Positions 16,569-25,636 are shown, counted from the stretch's first letter. The stretch is DNA of 64,000 nt from Hymenobacter sp. ISL-91 (GCF_018613725.1 NZ_JAGGPS010000019.1:1-64000); one strand, 5' to 3'. Numbers and translations are program-made. The notes: generated by a model not told the origin, from the letters alone.

Positions 16569-16880
16569 TCAGCGGCGGGCCAGCGAATCGGCCGCAGCAC
16601 CGTCGGCCGCTACCGACGCGGTTGCCCGGCCCTGGCAGGCCGCCAGGCGCAGGCGCGTCTGGCGCAGTTCATCATGCAGGGCAGTCCAGGCACTATCCTG
16701 GCCTTCGTCGTCGTCGTCATCGTCGAAGAAACCCAGCGTATGAGACGCTGCTGTGCGGCTTTGCCGCACCGACTGGTATTCGGGCGTGAGACAGTACAGG
16801 TTTACGCCCACCGATAGCACCAATGCTCCGGCCAGCAGCCAGGCCAGCAAAGAGCCATTGGGGTTAACAGGAGCAACCAT
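16569..16880 (-). CDS. Small single-pass membrane protein with an acidic linker
   Basis: This 103-aa protein starts at the ATG at 16880 (MVAPVNPNGS). It has one membrane helix (about residues 11-29, AWLLAGALVLSVGVNLYCL), then an acidic run of Asp and Glu (about 58-65), then a short helical segment with a Cys. A -7 element TACTTTTG lies at 16908-16915, about 28 bp upstream. It follows the sensor-kinase gene with its own promoter. I do not recognise a family; the function is unknown. Confidence 0.7.
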   Translation of the reverse strand: MVAPVNPNGSLLAWLLAGALVLSVGVNLYCLTPEYQSVRQSRTAASHTLGFFDDDDDDEGQDSAWTALHDELRQTRLRLAACQGRATASVAADGAAADSLARR

Positions 16881-16907
16881 ACGTAGTGCGCTACAGTGGA
16901 TAGAATA

Positions 16908-16915
16908 CAAAAGTA
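16908..16915 (-). promoter_or_regulatory. -7 element of the small membrane-protein gene
   Basis: TACTTTTG on the minus strand matches TAnnTTTG. It lies 28 bp before the start at 16880, between this gene and the stop of the sensor kinase. Confidence 0.6.
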
Positions 16916-16987
16916 TTTCTCCGGTATTAACGCCGTCTGAGTTCTACATTAAAATAGAGTTAACTGCCGGTCGGAATGCAGGGCGCA

Positions 16988-18364
16988 TCAGGCGGCCGGC
17001 AACACCATTTCGGCCTGCGTGCCCTCCCCCACCACCGACGTAATGCGCAACTGACCGCCGTGGGCCTGCACAATTTTCTGGGTAATGGGCAGGCCCAGGC
17101 CAAAACCCGGCCGGTCGCGGCTGTTCTCTCCCCGAAACAGCGGCTCGGTCAGGCGGGCCAGTTCGGCGGCCGTTAGGCCAGCCCCAGTGTCGGCAATACG
17201 CAGCCACAACTGGCGGGCGGGGTTGTACTGCAGCTGCACGGTTACGCTGCCGGCCGAGTACTTGCAGGCATTATCGAGCAGGTTAAGCACGGCCGTGTGC
17301 AGTAGCTGCTCGTTGCCACGGGTGCCGAATGGCACTTCTACGGCATCGGGCCATTGGCCGAAATCTACCTGCACCGTGCGGCCGGGGTAGCGGGTGCGGC
17401 AGCTGGCCACGGCGCGCAGTACCACATCATCAAAGGGCACCCGTTCGGCGGCCGGAGCCGCCCCCTCGGCCTTGGCCAGGGCCAGCAGGCCGTTGGTAAG
17501 GTCAATAACTTTCTGAATTTCTTCCACCGCCGACTCCATGCTGCGGCGGGCGGTGGGCAGGTCGGGGTCGTAGGCGGCGGCCGTTTCGAGGGTACCCAGC
17601 ACCGTAGCCAGGGGGGTCCGCAGCTCGTGCGAGGCGTGCGACACGAAGTTTTTGTGCGCCTCAAAGGTCTGTTCCAACCCGCTCAGCATCTCGTTAAAGG
17701 TCATGGCCAGCTGAGCAATTTCGTCGCGGCGGTTGCCTTCGTTCACGCGCTGGCGCAGGCTGCTGGCCGTAATGCCGCGCACCTCGGCCACCATGCGCGC
17801 CAGAGGCCGCAACAGGCGACCCGCAAAAAGCCAGGCCGCCCCAATAATCAGCACCAGCGCCCCCAGGTTGCCGCCCAGCAGAATGGCGCGCAAGGTGGCA
17901 AACTCGCGCCGCCCGAATGCATCGCGCCCGGCCACAAAAATCAGGTAGCGTTGGCCCTTATGCCGGTACTGCATACCCAGCACCTCCACGGCCCCCTTAT
18001 GAAAGCGGGCGGGCTGCTGGCGCGTAATCTGGCTGAAATAGGCCGCATCGGTCGTGGGCGCACCAGCATCCTTCTTCTCCTGTGCAATATGAAAGACCAG
18101 CTCCCCCCCGGGCTCATAAATGCTGATGCGCTCATTATGCATCGTCAGCAAATCCTTCTTGCGCAGGCTGCTCAGGTCTTCGGGCTTCAAATCGAGCCGG
18201 CCGATGAGCAGGTGGGCGGTCTGCTCGGCCTTGCTTTCGAGGCGGTGGTAAAAGCGCAGTTCCCGCGCCCGCACGCTGTAGTAGTAAATAAACGCCGTCA
18301 GGCACAGCTGAATGGTGAATACCAGCGCCATGAACCACAGCATCAACTGATTCCGAAACAGCAT
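16988..18364 (-). CDS. Sensor histidine kinase of a two-component system
   Basis: The 458-aa inner-membrane kinase has a first membrane helix (about 9-28), a periplasmic sensor region of about 140 residues, a second membrane helix (about 165-185), a HAMP domain (about 187-240) and a HisKA domain with the phospho-acceptor in SHASHELRTPLA. The HATPase_c domain has the N box NLLDNACKYS, the G1 box DTGAGL and the G2 box GFGLGLPI. It follows its response-regulator gene (18497-19171) on the same strand. A 132-bp gap full of ATTCATAATTCAT repeats separates the two. The signal is unknown. Confidence 0.93.
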   Translation of the reverse strand: MLFRNQLMLWFMALVFTIQLCLTAFIYYYSVRARELRFYHRLESKAEQTAHLLIGRLDLKPEDLSSLRKKDLLTMHNERISIYEPGGELVFHIAQEKKDAGAPTTDAAYFSQITRQQPARFHKGAVEVLGMQYRHKGQRYLIFVAGRDAFGRREFATLRAILLGGNLGALVLIIGAAWLFAGRLLRPLARMVAEVRGITASSLRQRVNEGNRRDEIAQLAMTFNEMLSGLEQTFEAHKNFVSHASHELRTPLATVLGTLETAAAYDPDLPTARRSMESAVEEIQKVIDLTNGLLALAKAEGAAPAAERVPFDDVVLRAVASCRTRYPGRTVQVDFGQWPDAVEVPFGTRGNEQLLHTAVLNLLDNACKYSAGSVTVQLQYNPARQLWLRIADTGAGLTAAELARLTEPLFRGENSRDRPGFGLGLPITQKIVQAHGGQLRITSVVGEGTQAEMVLPAA

Positions 18365-18370
18365 GCCTTT

Positions 18371-18497
18371 TATAATTATGAATTTTGGATTATGAATTCT
18401 GAATTTCGCGCAACTGGAAACCTGACTCGTTTATATCTCATCAAGCAAATTCTGGCTTAGTATGAGAGGGTTTCAGATGGACTAATTCATAATTCAT
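18371..18497. repeat. AT-rich ATTATGAATT repeat between response regulator and kinase
   Basis: The left part (about 18371-18405) carries two ATTATGAATT units and the right part (18483-18497) carries their complement AATTCATAATTCAT. Together they form an imperfect inverted repeat around an 80-bp centre. It occupies the whole spacer between the stop of the regulator gene and the kinase start. Confidence 0.6.
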
Positions 18498-19171
18498 CAC
18501 TCCCGCATCACGTAGCCCATGCCTACTACCGTATGGATGAGCTTGGGAGAGAAGCCCTTGTCGAGCTTGCGACGCAAGTGGCTGATGTACACGTCGATAA
18601 CGTTGGTATTGGTATCGAAGTCGAGCTCCCAGACCTTCTCAGTAATATCGACCCGCGAGATGATACGGCCACGGTTGAGCAGCAGGTATTCGAGCAGCGT
18701 GTATTCGCGGGCCGTGAGCTCGATGCGCTGGCCGGCGCGCATCACGGTTTTGCGCTCCAGGTTCAACTCCAGGTCGGCTAGGCGCAGGGTGCGGGTTACG
18801 GCCGAGCGGCCGGCCTGGCGCTTGGTAAGGGCGCGGGCCCGTAGCAGCAGCTCCTGAAACTTGAAGGGCTTGGCCAGGTAGTCGTCGGCACCGGCCTCAA
18901 AGCCGCGCACTTTGTCGTCGAGGCTGTCGAGGGCCGTGAGGAACAGCACCGGCACCTCGGGGTTCTCCAGCCGGATCAGCCGGCACAGCTCGAAGCCGTT
19001 GTAGTGGGGCAGGTTCACGTCGAGAATCACCAGGTCGTACTCGTTTTGCCGGAACAGCGACAGGCCCATCTGGCCATCGTAGGCCACATCGAGCTCGTAG
19101 CCTTCGCCCCGAAAGCCTTTTTCGACGAACGACGCGAGCTTCGGCTCGTCTTCTACCAACAGTACTTTCAT
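18497..19171 (-). CDS. OmpR/PhoB-family response regulator
   Basis: The 224-aa protein has an N-terminal receiver domain (MKVLLVEDEPKLASF, phospho-acceptor Asp in LVILDVNLPH, the conserved Lys in DDYLAKPFKF) and a C-terminal winged-helix DNA-binding domain (about 125-224, ending TVVGMGYVMRE). The start at 19171 is chosen at MKVLL; eight extra upstream codons are unlike the family. It is first in an operon with the sensor kinase. Its promoter has TAGCTTTG about 22 bp upstream. Confidence 0.94.
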   Translation of the reverse strand: MKVLLVEDEPKLASFVEKGFRGEGYELDVAYDGQMGLSLFRQNEYDLVILDVNLPHYNGFELCRLIRLENPEVPVLFLTALDSLDDKVRGFEAGADDYLAKPFKFQELLLRARALTKRQAGRSAVTRTLRLADLELNLERKTVMRAGQRIELTAREYTLLEYLLLNRGRIISRVDITEKVWELDFDTNTNVIDVYISHLRRKLDKGFSPKLIHTVVGMGYVMRE

Positions 19172-19192
19172 AAACCGGAAGCTGAGAATGCC

Positions 19193-19200
19193 CAAAGCTA
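19193..19200 (-). promoter_or_regulatory. -7 element of the two-component operon
   Basis: TAGCTTTG on the minus strand matches TAnnTTTG and lies 22 bp before the regulator's start codon. Confidence 0.6.
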
Positions 19201-19261
19201 CGGTAAACCCGGCGGCGGCTCAGCGGCCCGGCAGTTCGCACGTTTTTCGCAACTTGCCCTC

Positions 19262-19816
19262 ATGCACGCTCCCCGCTTTACCCCGCCCGGCCTCGTTCCC
19301 GAACTCCAAACCGAGCGGCTGCTCCTCCGCGCCTTCCGCATCGAGGACCTGCCCGAGTACGTCGCCCTGCACCAAGACCCCGATTTCTATCGTCACCTGA
19401 CTAAACAACCAATGCCCGAGGAGGATACCTGGCGGCGTATGCTTACCCTCATCGGGCACTGGGCGCTACTGGGCTACGGCTACTGGGCGCTGGAAGAGCG
19501 GGCCACTGGTCGTTTCTGCGGCACGGTAGGCCTGGCCGAATACCACCGCGACTTCACGCCTTCCATCAAGGACGTTCCGGAAGCCGGCTGGGTGCTGGCC
19601 CCGCGCCTGCACGGGCAGGGCTACGCCGCCGAGGCCGTAGCCGCCGCCCTCGCCTGGGCCGATGCACACTTGGCAGCCCCGCGCACCGTCTGCATCATCA
19701 ACCCCGAAAATGCCTCCTCGCTTCGGCTGGCCGCCCGCTTCAGCTACCGCGAAATTGCCCGCCCGACCTACCACAACGAGCCCATTGTGTTGCTGGAGCG
19801 CCGCGTGGGCGCATAA
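19262..19816 (+). CDS. GNAT-family N-acetyltransferase, RimJ/RimL type
   Basis: The 184-aa protein resembles the ribosomal-protein acetyltransferase branch of GNAT enzymes, which also includes small-molecule acetyltransferases. It begins LQTERLLLRAFRIEDLPEYV, the typical start of the family, has the acetyl-CoA-binding segment LAPRLHGQGYAAEAVAAAL near residue 115, and then NPENASSLRLAARFSY, the conserved NxxS element. The substrate cannot be told from sequence. The start at 19262 is used because the upstream extension would lie inside the regulator gene's promoter. Confidence 0.88.
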   Translation: MHAPRFTPPGLVPELQTERLLLRAFRIEDLPEYVALHQDPDFYRHLTKQPMPEEDTWRRMLTLIGHWALLGYGYWALEERATGRFCGTVGLAEYHRDFTPSIKDVPEAGWVLAPRLHGQGYAAEAVAAALAWADAHLAAPRTVCIINPENASSLRLAARFSYREIARPTYHNEPIVLLERRVGA

Positions 19817-19842
19817 CTACAGTTGCGCGCAACCGCACTCAT

Positions 19843-21255
19843 TTACTGGATGAAGTCCGGGCGAATCAGGTTTTCGAAGGTGAAGATTTCGTCCCACTTT
19901 TTCTGCGTGAGCAGGCCGCGCTCGGTTACAGCAATATCGTGGACGGATTTGCCGGTTTTGAGGGCCTCCTTGGCAATATCGGCCGAGGCCTCGTAGCCGA
20001 GCAGCGGGTTGAGCTGCGTGACGATGCCCACGCTGCCATACACCAGCTCGGCGGCGTGCTGGCGGTTGGCCGTGATACCCACCACACACTTTTCGCGCAG
20101 TGTGCGGCAGGCGTTGCTCATGTAGCTGATGCTGGTAAACAGCGCGAAGCTGATAACCGGCTCCATCACGTTGAGCTGCAGCTGGCCCGCCTCGGCAGCC
20201 ATGGTCACCGTCAGGTCGGCCCCGATAACGTAGTAGGCCGTCTGGTTCACTACTTCGGGAATAACCGGGTTTACTTTGCCGGGCATGATGCTGGAGCCGG
20301 GCTGCTGGGCGGGCAGGTTGATTTCGTTGAAACCGCAGCGTGGGCCCGAGGAAAGCAGCCGCAAATCGTTGCAGATTTTGGACAGTTTGACGGCCGTGCG
20401 TTTCAGTACGCCCGAAAGCTGCACGTAGGCGCCCGTATCGTAGGTAGCCTCAAACAGGTCGCCGGCCAGCAGCAGCTCCAGGCCCGCAATGGCACTTAGG
20501 TGGCGCGTAACCAACTCGGCGTAGCCGTTGGGGGCATTTACGCCGGTGCCGATGGCCGTGGCGCCCATGTTTATTTCGCTGATAAGGCGGCGGCTGTCCT
20601 CGATGCGCGAGAGTTCCTCGCGCAGGTTGTTGGCGAAGGCGTTTAACTCGTCGCCCATGCTCATTGGTACGGCATCCTGGAGCTGGGTGCGGCCCATTTT
20701 CAGCACGTCGCGAAACTCGTTGCCCTTGGCGGCAAAGGCTTCGGCCAGCTCGCCAAGGCCTTTGCTGTAGCTCACCAGCTTTAGGCTGAGGGCAATGCGG
20801 AAGGCCGTGGGGTAGGCGTCGTTGGTACTCTGCGAGCAGTTGACGTGGTTGTTAGGGTGGCAGAACTGGTACTCGCCCTTCTGGTGGCCCATGATTTCGA
20901 GGGCCACGTTGGCAATTACCTCATTGGCGTTCATGTTCACCGAGGTGCCCGCGCCGCCCTGAATCATGTCGGTCGGAAACTGGTCGTTGAACTCGCCGGC
21001 TGCCACCCGGTCGCAGGCGGCGGCAATGGCCTGGGCAATGTCGACGGGCAGCACGCCCAACTCGTGGTTGGCCAGGGCGGCAGCCTTTTTCACGAAGGCC
21101 AACGCGCGCACAAACAGCGGCTCGGAAGAGAGCGGAATGCCCGTAATGGCGAAATTTTCGAGGGCCCGCAGCGTCTGGATGCCATAGTAGGCCCGGTTCG
21201 GAATTTCACGCTCACCCAGAAAATCGTGTTCGAGGCGGAAGTCGGCAGTTGTCAT
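19843..21255 (-). CDS. aspA: Aspartate ammonia-lyase
   Basis: The enzyme converts aspartate to fumarate and ammonia. The 470-aa protein belongs to the aspartase/fumarase superfamily. It shows the N-terminal signature GAGTSVNMNANEVIAN, the HPNNHVNCSQSTNDAYPTA active-site stretch and the catalytic-serine loop GSSIMPGKVNP. TGAYVQLSG and the overall pattern fit aspartase better than class II fumarase, but that distinction is not absolute by eye. It stands alone. A near-consensus -7 element (TACCTTCG, 21290-21297) lies about 35 bp upstream. Confidence 0.92.
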   Translation of the reverse strand: MTTADFRLEHDFLGEREIPNRAYYGIQTLRALENFAITGIPLSSEPLFVRALAFVKKAAALANHELGVLPVDIAQAIAAACDRVAAGEFNDQFPTDMIQGGAGTSVNMNANEVIANVALEIMGHQKGEYQFCHPNNHVNCSQSTNDAYPTAFRIALSLKLVSYSKGLGELAEAFAAKGNEFRDVLKMGRTQLQDAVPMSMGDELNAFANNLREELSRIEDSRRLISEINMGATAIGTGVNAPNGYAELVTRHLSAIAGLELLLAGDLFEATYDTGAYVQLSGVLKRTAVKLSKICNDLRLLSSGPRCGFNEINLPAQQPGSSIMPGKVNPVIPEVVNQTAYYVIGADLTVTMAAEAGQLQLNVMEPVISFALFTSISYMSNACRTLREKCVVGITANRQHAAELVYGSVGIVTQLNPLLGYEASADIAKEALKTGKSVHDIAVTERGLLTQKKWDEIFTFENLIRPDFIQ

Positions 21256-21386
21256 AAGCAGTGAGTAGCAGATGGTGGGAAGTAGAGGACGAAGGTAAGC
21301 CCCCTAACCACAGCAGCCACCCGGCAGTGCCAGAGTGGCGCTACCAGGTGGCTGCTGCGGTTGGGGCGGCGTGTTTGATACAGTGC

Positions 21387-22268
21387 CTAGAAGTTGTAAG
21401 CCAAACCGCCGGTTACAGCCGTAGACTTACCTACGTTGCGGCCCGCCACATAGGTACTACCGCCCACTACCAGCCCAAAGCCCTGCGCCAGCGGCCGAAA
21501 ACCGCTCACGCCCACCCGAATAAAGTTAACGCGGGTAGCCGGGAAAAAGCCGTCGAAGCCCGGCTGCAGGATGTCGGTGCCCGAGCCCGAGCGTTGCATG
21601 GTAGCCCAGCCGTCAACGTAAATAGAAGGACCCGCATAACCGGTTTTCAGCTCGGCCAAAAAGGCGTTGGGCACCCGGCCCGAGCGCAGGCTGTAGCCCG
21701 CCTGCCCGGTTACAAACACGCCCGACGCCGTTTGCAGGTGCGCAATACCGGAGCTGGACACTTTGGTAGCGCGGTTGCCGATGGCAATAATATACTCCAG
21801 TCCCTGCTCGCTTTTATAGTTGCTGGCCGGCGTACTCACGCTCACGGCACCCAGCAAATTGAGTACGCTGCTGCCCAGCACCGTGGAGTAGGCTTTGAAC
21901 TTGAGCAGCCCGGTTACGTCCTGCAGGCCCTGGCGCACATTGGTATAGCCCAGGTCGCTGAGTACCTGCTCGCTGGCATGGCCTTCGGAGCGGACATAGG
22001 GCAGGCTTACAACGGCTTCGATTTTATCGGTGAGGCCGTAGTTGGCAAACACATTGACCGATTGAATCTGAATCCGCTCGAAAATCGGAACGCGGTCTAC
22101 CTTTTCGGGTACCAGATATACCTGCTGATACCACTCCTGGGTAGTAGAGATGGAAACCGAACCGTGTTTGCGGCCCGACATAAAGCCGTTGCTTAGGCTT
22201 TGAGCCGAGGTGTGCAGCGCGCTCAGCAGCAAAACAGCCATGATGGGCGAGAAGTAGTGTTGTTTCAT
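21387..22268 (-). CDS. Putative outer-membrane beta-barrel protein
   Basis: The 293-aa protein starts at the ATG at 22268 (MKQHYFSPIM) with a signal peptide ending near TSAQS. The mature part alternates polar and hydrophobic residues with many Gly, Ser and aromatic residues. It has segments such as VFANYGLTDKIEAVVSLPYV and ends GLAYNF, a typical outer-membrane C terminus with a final aromatic residue. It may belong to the transporter-like barrels, but no cargo can be inferred. The leader carries a -7 element (22342-22349) that is part of an inverted repeat shared with the divergent fasciclin gene. Confidence 0.75.
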   Translation of the reverse strand: MKQHYFSPIMAVLLLSALHTSAQSLSNGFMSGRKHGSVSISTTQEWYQQVYLVPEKVDRVPIFERIQIQSVNVFANYGLTDKIEAVVSLPYVRSEGHASEQVLSDLGYTNVRQGLQDVTGLLKFKAYSTVLGSSVLNLLGAVSVSTPASNYKSEQGLEYIIAIGNRATKVSSSGIAHLQTASGVFVTGQAGYSLRSGRVPNAFLAELKTGYAGPSIYVDGWATMQRSGSGTDILQPGFDGFFPATRVNFIRVGVSGFRPLAQGFGLVVGGSTYVAGRNVGKSTAVTGGLAYNF

Positions 22269-22336
22269 CGAAAAAAAGAGGTTAAACAAGAAAGAAAGTT
22301 AAAGAGCTTTAACCGGAATAACACAATTCTCGATTT

Positions 22337-22438
22337 GAGAACAAAAGTAGCCTTTCGCCGTTATTCTGGTTGCCGACTTACGGAAAATAATTAGCCCGCG
22401 GTTTGCAAATTCACTAAATCCGAAGAACTTTTGTTCTC
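22337..22438. promoter_or_regulatory. Divergent promoter region with an 11-bp inverted repeat
   Basis: GAGAACAAAAG (22337-22347) is mirrored by CTTTTGTTCTC (22428-22438). The left arm overlaps the minus-strand -7 element TACTTTTG (22342-22349) of the outer-membrane-protein gene. The right arm lies about 60 bp upstream of the fasciclin gene. This may be a shared regulator site or a trace of duplicated promoter sequence. Confidence 0.45.
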
Positions 22439-22500
22439 GTTAATACGCCCTGACCTCGGCAACGACTGCCGAAAAAACCCAATTTTTGTTTGTCAAAAAC

Positions 22501-23505
22501 ATGAATAAATTCTTTACAGGGCGTTTTTACTTCTTTGGCGCTGTTTCGATGCTGCTGGCTGGCTGCTCCGAAAAGCAGGATATCACCCCCTCAATTGCGG
22601 CCATTGCCGTAAACACCACCGATTTCCAGATATTGGAAGATGCAGCCGTTCGAGGCGGGGTGGTGCCGCTGCTGTCCAATAAAAATCCTAATGACCCCAG
22701 TGGTAACTTCACTGTTTTCGCGCCCAACAACACGGCTTTCGCCCGGCTGGGCCTGAATGCGGCAGCCGACCTGAACAGCCTGCAGAAGGGGTTCCTGACC
22801 AACACGCTGTATTACCATGTAGCCAGCGGCAACCTGCCAGGCACCGAACTGACGGCCGGCAGCACCTCACCCTCGGCCCTGACTTCCGCCCAGGATATGC
22901 CAGTAACCCGCCGCATTGTGGTCCGGGCCGATGGCACACGCTACGTCAATGGTTCGCGCATCGTGGCCACCGACGTACCAGCCGCCAACGGCACCATTCA
23001 TGTAGTGGATAAGGTATTGCTGGCCACCGGAGTAGATATCGTGCAGTCGGCGGTGGCACTAAGCGAGGCGAAGGTGTTTGTACAGCCCGAGCTGACATTT
23101 CTGGTGGAAGCCGTGGTGTACGCCGATCTGGCTGGTGCCCTGTCGGCCACGCCGGGCGGCCCACAGCTCACCGTTTTTGCGCCCACCGATCAGGCTTTCC
23201 GCGACCTGGGCACCTTACTGAACGTGCCGCTGCTGGTGCCGGCTGATATCCGCAGGCTACCCAAAGCCACTGTGCAGGCCGTGTTGCTCAATCATGTGGT
23301 AGCCGGCAGCCTGTTCACGCCGGAGCTGCCCGAAAACGCTGCGGTAAAAGCGCTGGGTGGCGGCAGCCTGCGCCTGGGTCCCTTCGCCACCGGCACGCTC
23401 ACGGTGCAGGGCGCTGGCAACGCTGCCCCGGCTGGCATGGTAATCCCCGATGTGCAGTGCACCAATGGGATAGTGCATGTAATCAACCGAGTTCTGCTGC
23501 CCTAA
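22501..23505 (+). CDS. Lipoprotein with two fasciclin domains
   Basis: The 334-aa protein has a lipobox (LLAGC, about residue 21) and two fasciclin (FAS1) domains. The first (about 40-175) contains FTVFAPNNTAFARLG and ends NGTIHVVDKVLL. The second (about 185-334) contains LTVFAPTDQAFRDLG and ends NGIVHVINRVLLP. These are the H1 and H2 motifs of FAS1. Such lipoproteins are common adhesion-like surface proteins in Bacteroidota. The start at 22501 is preferred over a GTG/ATG five codons upstream. Confidence 0.92.
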   Translation: MNKFFTGRFYFFGAVSMLLAGCSEKQDITPSIAAIAVNTTDFQILEDAAVRGGVVPLLSNKNPNDPSGNFTVFAPNNTAFARLGLNAAADLNSLQKGFLTNTLYYHVASGNLPGTELTAGSTSPSALTSAQDMPVTRRIVVRADGTRYVNGSRIVATDVPAANGTIHVVDKVLLATGVDIVQSAVALSEAKVFVQPELTFLVEAVVYADLAGALSATPGGPQLTVFAPTDQAFRDLGTLLNVPLLVPADIRRLPKATVQAVLLNHVVAGSLFTPELPENAAVKALGGGSLRLGPFATGTLTVQGAGNAAPAGMVIPDVQCTNGIVHVINRVLLP

Positions 23506-23578
23506 TACCCGATAGGCTTCCGGCGGCGGGCTGCCAAAAGCCCCACTGTATACTCCACACCTTGCGGGTGGCAACCTT

Positions 23579-25180
23579 ATGACTATTGATACAGCACTTA
23601 GCCGCTTTCAGCGCGCGACGTTTCACTTAAGCTTACCGGCACTAGCGGGGTTGCTGGCGGGGCTACTGCTGCTGCTGCTGGCAGGAGTGCAGCCGGTGCG
23701 GGCGCAAGGCCCGGGCAAGTACTCACTCGAAGGTGAATGGAAAGGCCCTCTGGCCGTGCCAGGCGGCAGTCTTCCCATTCAGCTTATCGTAACGGAGCTG
23801 GCCAGTGGCAACCGCTTTGCCGTGCTAAATGTGGTGCCTCAGCGCATCAACCGAATTCCTACGTCGGTGGAGCAACGGGGCGATACGGTGCTGTTTGTGG
23901 CCGAGCAGGTAGGTTGCCGGTTTAAGGGTGTGCGTACCCCCGAAGGCAACCGCCTGACCGGCATCTGGAGCCAGCCCGGCTATCAGGCGGCCCTCACGCT
24001 GGAGTTTGTGCCGCCCCCGGTGGCCGCCGCCCCCAAAAGTTTCAAGTTTCCGCCTCCCTACCGGGTGCAGGAGGTGAAATTCGCCAACGAAGCCGACAAA
24101 ATCGTTTTCGCCGGTACGCTCACCATCCCGGCCGGCGAGGGGCCCTTCCCGGCGGTAGCGCTGCTCTCCGACTGGGGTGCCCAGGACCAGGATGGCCGCT
24201 ATGGCGACTACAAACTGCTGGGCGGTTTGGCCGATTACCTGACCCGGCGCGGTATTGCCGTGCTGCGTTTCCCCGACCGGGGCGTGGGCGAAACCGGGAG
24301 CCGCACTGAGCTGAGCAGCCCCGAAGACCGGACCCGCGACGCCCAGACGGCCCTGCAGTTTATGCGCACCCAGCCGCTACTCGACAAAGCAAACCTGGGC
24401 TTGCTGGGCCACGGCGAAGGGGGCAACGTGGCGTTGCTGGCCGCCGGCCGCCCCTTGCCTCCGGCCTTTGTAATCACGCTGGCCGCCGCTGGGCAGTCGG
24501 GCCTGGAGGTGCTTAGCGCCCAGCCTGCCGTGGGCTGGCATGCCGCCATGGCCGATACGCTGCTGGCCCGTACCACCCGCGAGCGAAACGCTGCCCAGGT
24601 AGCCGCACAGAACCGGGTAGAGAAAATGCGCAGCAGTGGTGCCAACGCAGCGCAGCTACAGATACAGCAGGAACAGGTGTTTTTACGGCAGCGGGCCGAG
24701 GAGAAGAAGCGCCTGGAAGCCCTGGCCCGGGAGCAGCGGCCCCTGCTCGATATTGTGCGCCGCACCCCCGACGATGCCACTGCCCGCGACCTGCTGCTGC
24801 AGGCACTGCGAGTGCAACGCCCCAACCAGCCCGATTCGGCCTATGCTACGGTAGCCGACCGCCTCACTACGCCCTGGGCCCGCTCGTACCTACGCTTCTA
24901 CCCTCAGCAGGAACTGGCCGCGGTACAGTGCCCGGTGCTGCTGCTACACGGCTCCGACGATTTGCTGCTTAGCCCCGACGTTAATCTCGGCCTGCTGACG
25001 AAAGGCCTGAAGGGCACCAAACTGGCTGAAAGCCGCCAGCTGGCTGGCGTCAACCACCTGTTTCAGGGCCCGGCCAACGAGTGGCCGCTTATCGACGGCC
25101 GGCAATCTCCGGCAGTATCCACAGCCGCCCTCGATGCCATCCGCAGCTGGATTCAGGCCCTGGCCCCACCAGCCAAGTAA
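23579..25180 (+). CDS. Exported alpha/beta-hydrolase-fold protein lacking the nucleophilic serine
   Basis: The 533-aa protein has a signal anchor (about 18-42), an N-terminal beta-rich domain (about 48-145, LEGEWKGPLAVPGG) and an alpha/beta-hydrolase domain (about 165-530). The nucleophile elbow, normally GHSxGG, reads GHGEGG here (codons GGC CAC GGC GAA GGG GGC), so serine is replaced by glycine. The acid (HGSDDLL) and histidine (GVNHLFQ) positions appear kept. A long helical insert rich in Arg, Glu and Gln (about 320-400) splits the domain. Either it is a pseudoenzyme or it uses another residue. Confidence 0.82.
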   Translation: MTIDTALSRFQRATFHLSLPALAGLLAGLLLLLLAGVQPVRAQGPGKYSLEGEWKGPLAVPGGSLPIQLIVTELASGNRFAVLNVVPQRINRIPTSVEQRGDTVLFVAEQVGCRFKGVRTPEGNRLTGIWSQPGYQAALTLEFVPPPVAAAPKSFKFPPPYRVQEVKFANEADKIVFAGTLTIPAGEGPFPAVALLSDWGAQDQDGRYGDYKLLGGLADYLTRRGIAVLRFPDRGVGETGSRTELSSPEDRTRDAQTALQFMRTQPLLDKANLGLLGHGEGGNVALLAAGRPLPPAFVITLAAAGQSGLEVLSAQPAVGWHAAMADTLLARTTRERNAAQVAAQNRVEKMRSSGANAAQLQIQQEQVFLRQRAEEKKRLEALAREQRPLLDIVRRTPDDATARDLLLQALRVQRPNQPDSAYATVADRLTTPWARSYLRFYPQQELAAVQCPVLLLHGSDDLLLSPDVNLGLLTKGLKGTKLAESRQLAGVNHLFQGPANEWPLIDGRQSPAVSTAALDAIRSWIQALAPPAK

Positions 25181-25207
25181 AGTATACCTATCAGTCACTA
25201 TAAAAAT

Positions 25208-25254
25208 AAAGCAACTGGGGCCGTTTCCCATGAGAAAACGGCCCCAGTTGCTTT
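25208..25254. terminator. Bidirectional terminator between convergent genes
   Basis: A 19-bp stem (25208-25226 with 25236-25254) has a 9-nt loop and A/T-rich ends. It sits between the hydrolase-fold gene (plus) and the small hypothetical gene (minus). Confidence 0.92.
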
Positions 25255-25282
25255 GTGGCAGCCAACAACGGCCACAGCTATT

Positions 25283-25561
25283 TTACGCTGCCCGGGCCAG
25301 CGGGGCCAGTACTTCAATGTCCAGAATCTCCACCACAAACCCCTGTTCTGGGGCGTAGCTTTTGCAATAAGACACCAGCAGCATCCGCCCCTTCGACGAC
25401 TCGATAGTAGTAGTACAGATTTCGCCATAGGCCTGCTCTTTTTCCAGAAAAGGGCGCAGCTGCTCGATGGCGGGCAGGAACTCGGCAGGCAGCAAACCCT
25501 GGCGCTCCTGCAGTTGCACGGCACTCACGGGATACATAAAACGGGTGGGAAGCAACAACAT
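25283..25561 (-). CDS. Hypothetical protein, 92 aa
   Basis: I do not recognise this small soluble protein. It starts at the ATG at 25561 (MLLLPTRFMYPVSAVQ). A GTG-type extension upstream reads through the 150-bp repeat at 25637 and is rejected. It has an alpha/beta look, with EFLPAIEQLRPFLEKEQAYGEI followed by strands RMLLVSYCKSY and GFVVEILDIEVL. It follows a strong bidirectional terminator and has a compact upstream region, so it may be expressed alone. Confidence 0.6.
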   Translation of the reverse strand: MLLLPTRFMYPVSAVQLQERQGLLPAEFLPAIEQLRPFLEKEQAYGEICTTTIESSKGRMLLVSYCKSYAPEQGFVVEILDIEVLAPLARAA

Positions 25562-25636
25562 AAAATCGGGGAAAGAATGACAGAATAACAACCCTGAAAA
25601 AACACCCCTATCCACTGGATAATTCCCTGAGTTATC

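Noticed and set aside
17354..18460. 368-aa open frame antisense to the sensor kinase
   Set aside because: High GC gives long shadow frames; the kinase on the other strand has every expected motif.
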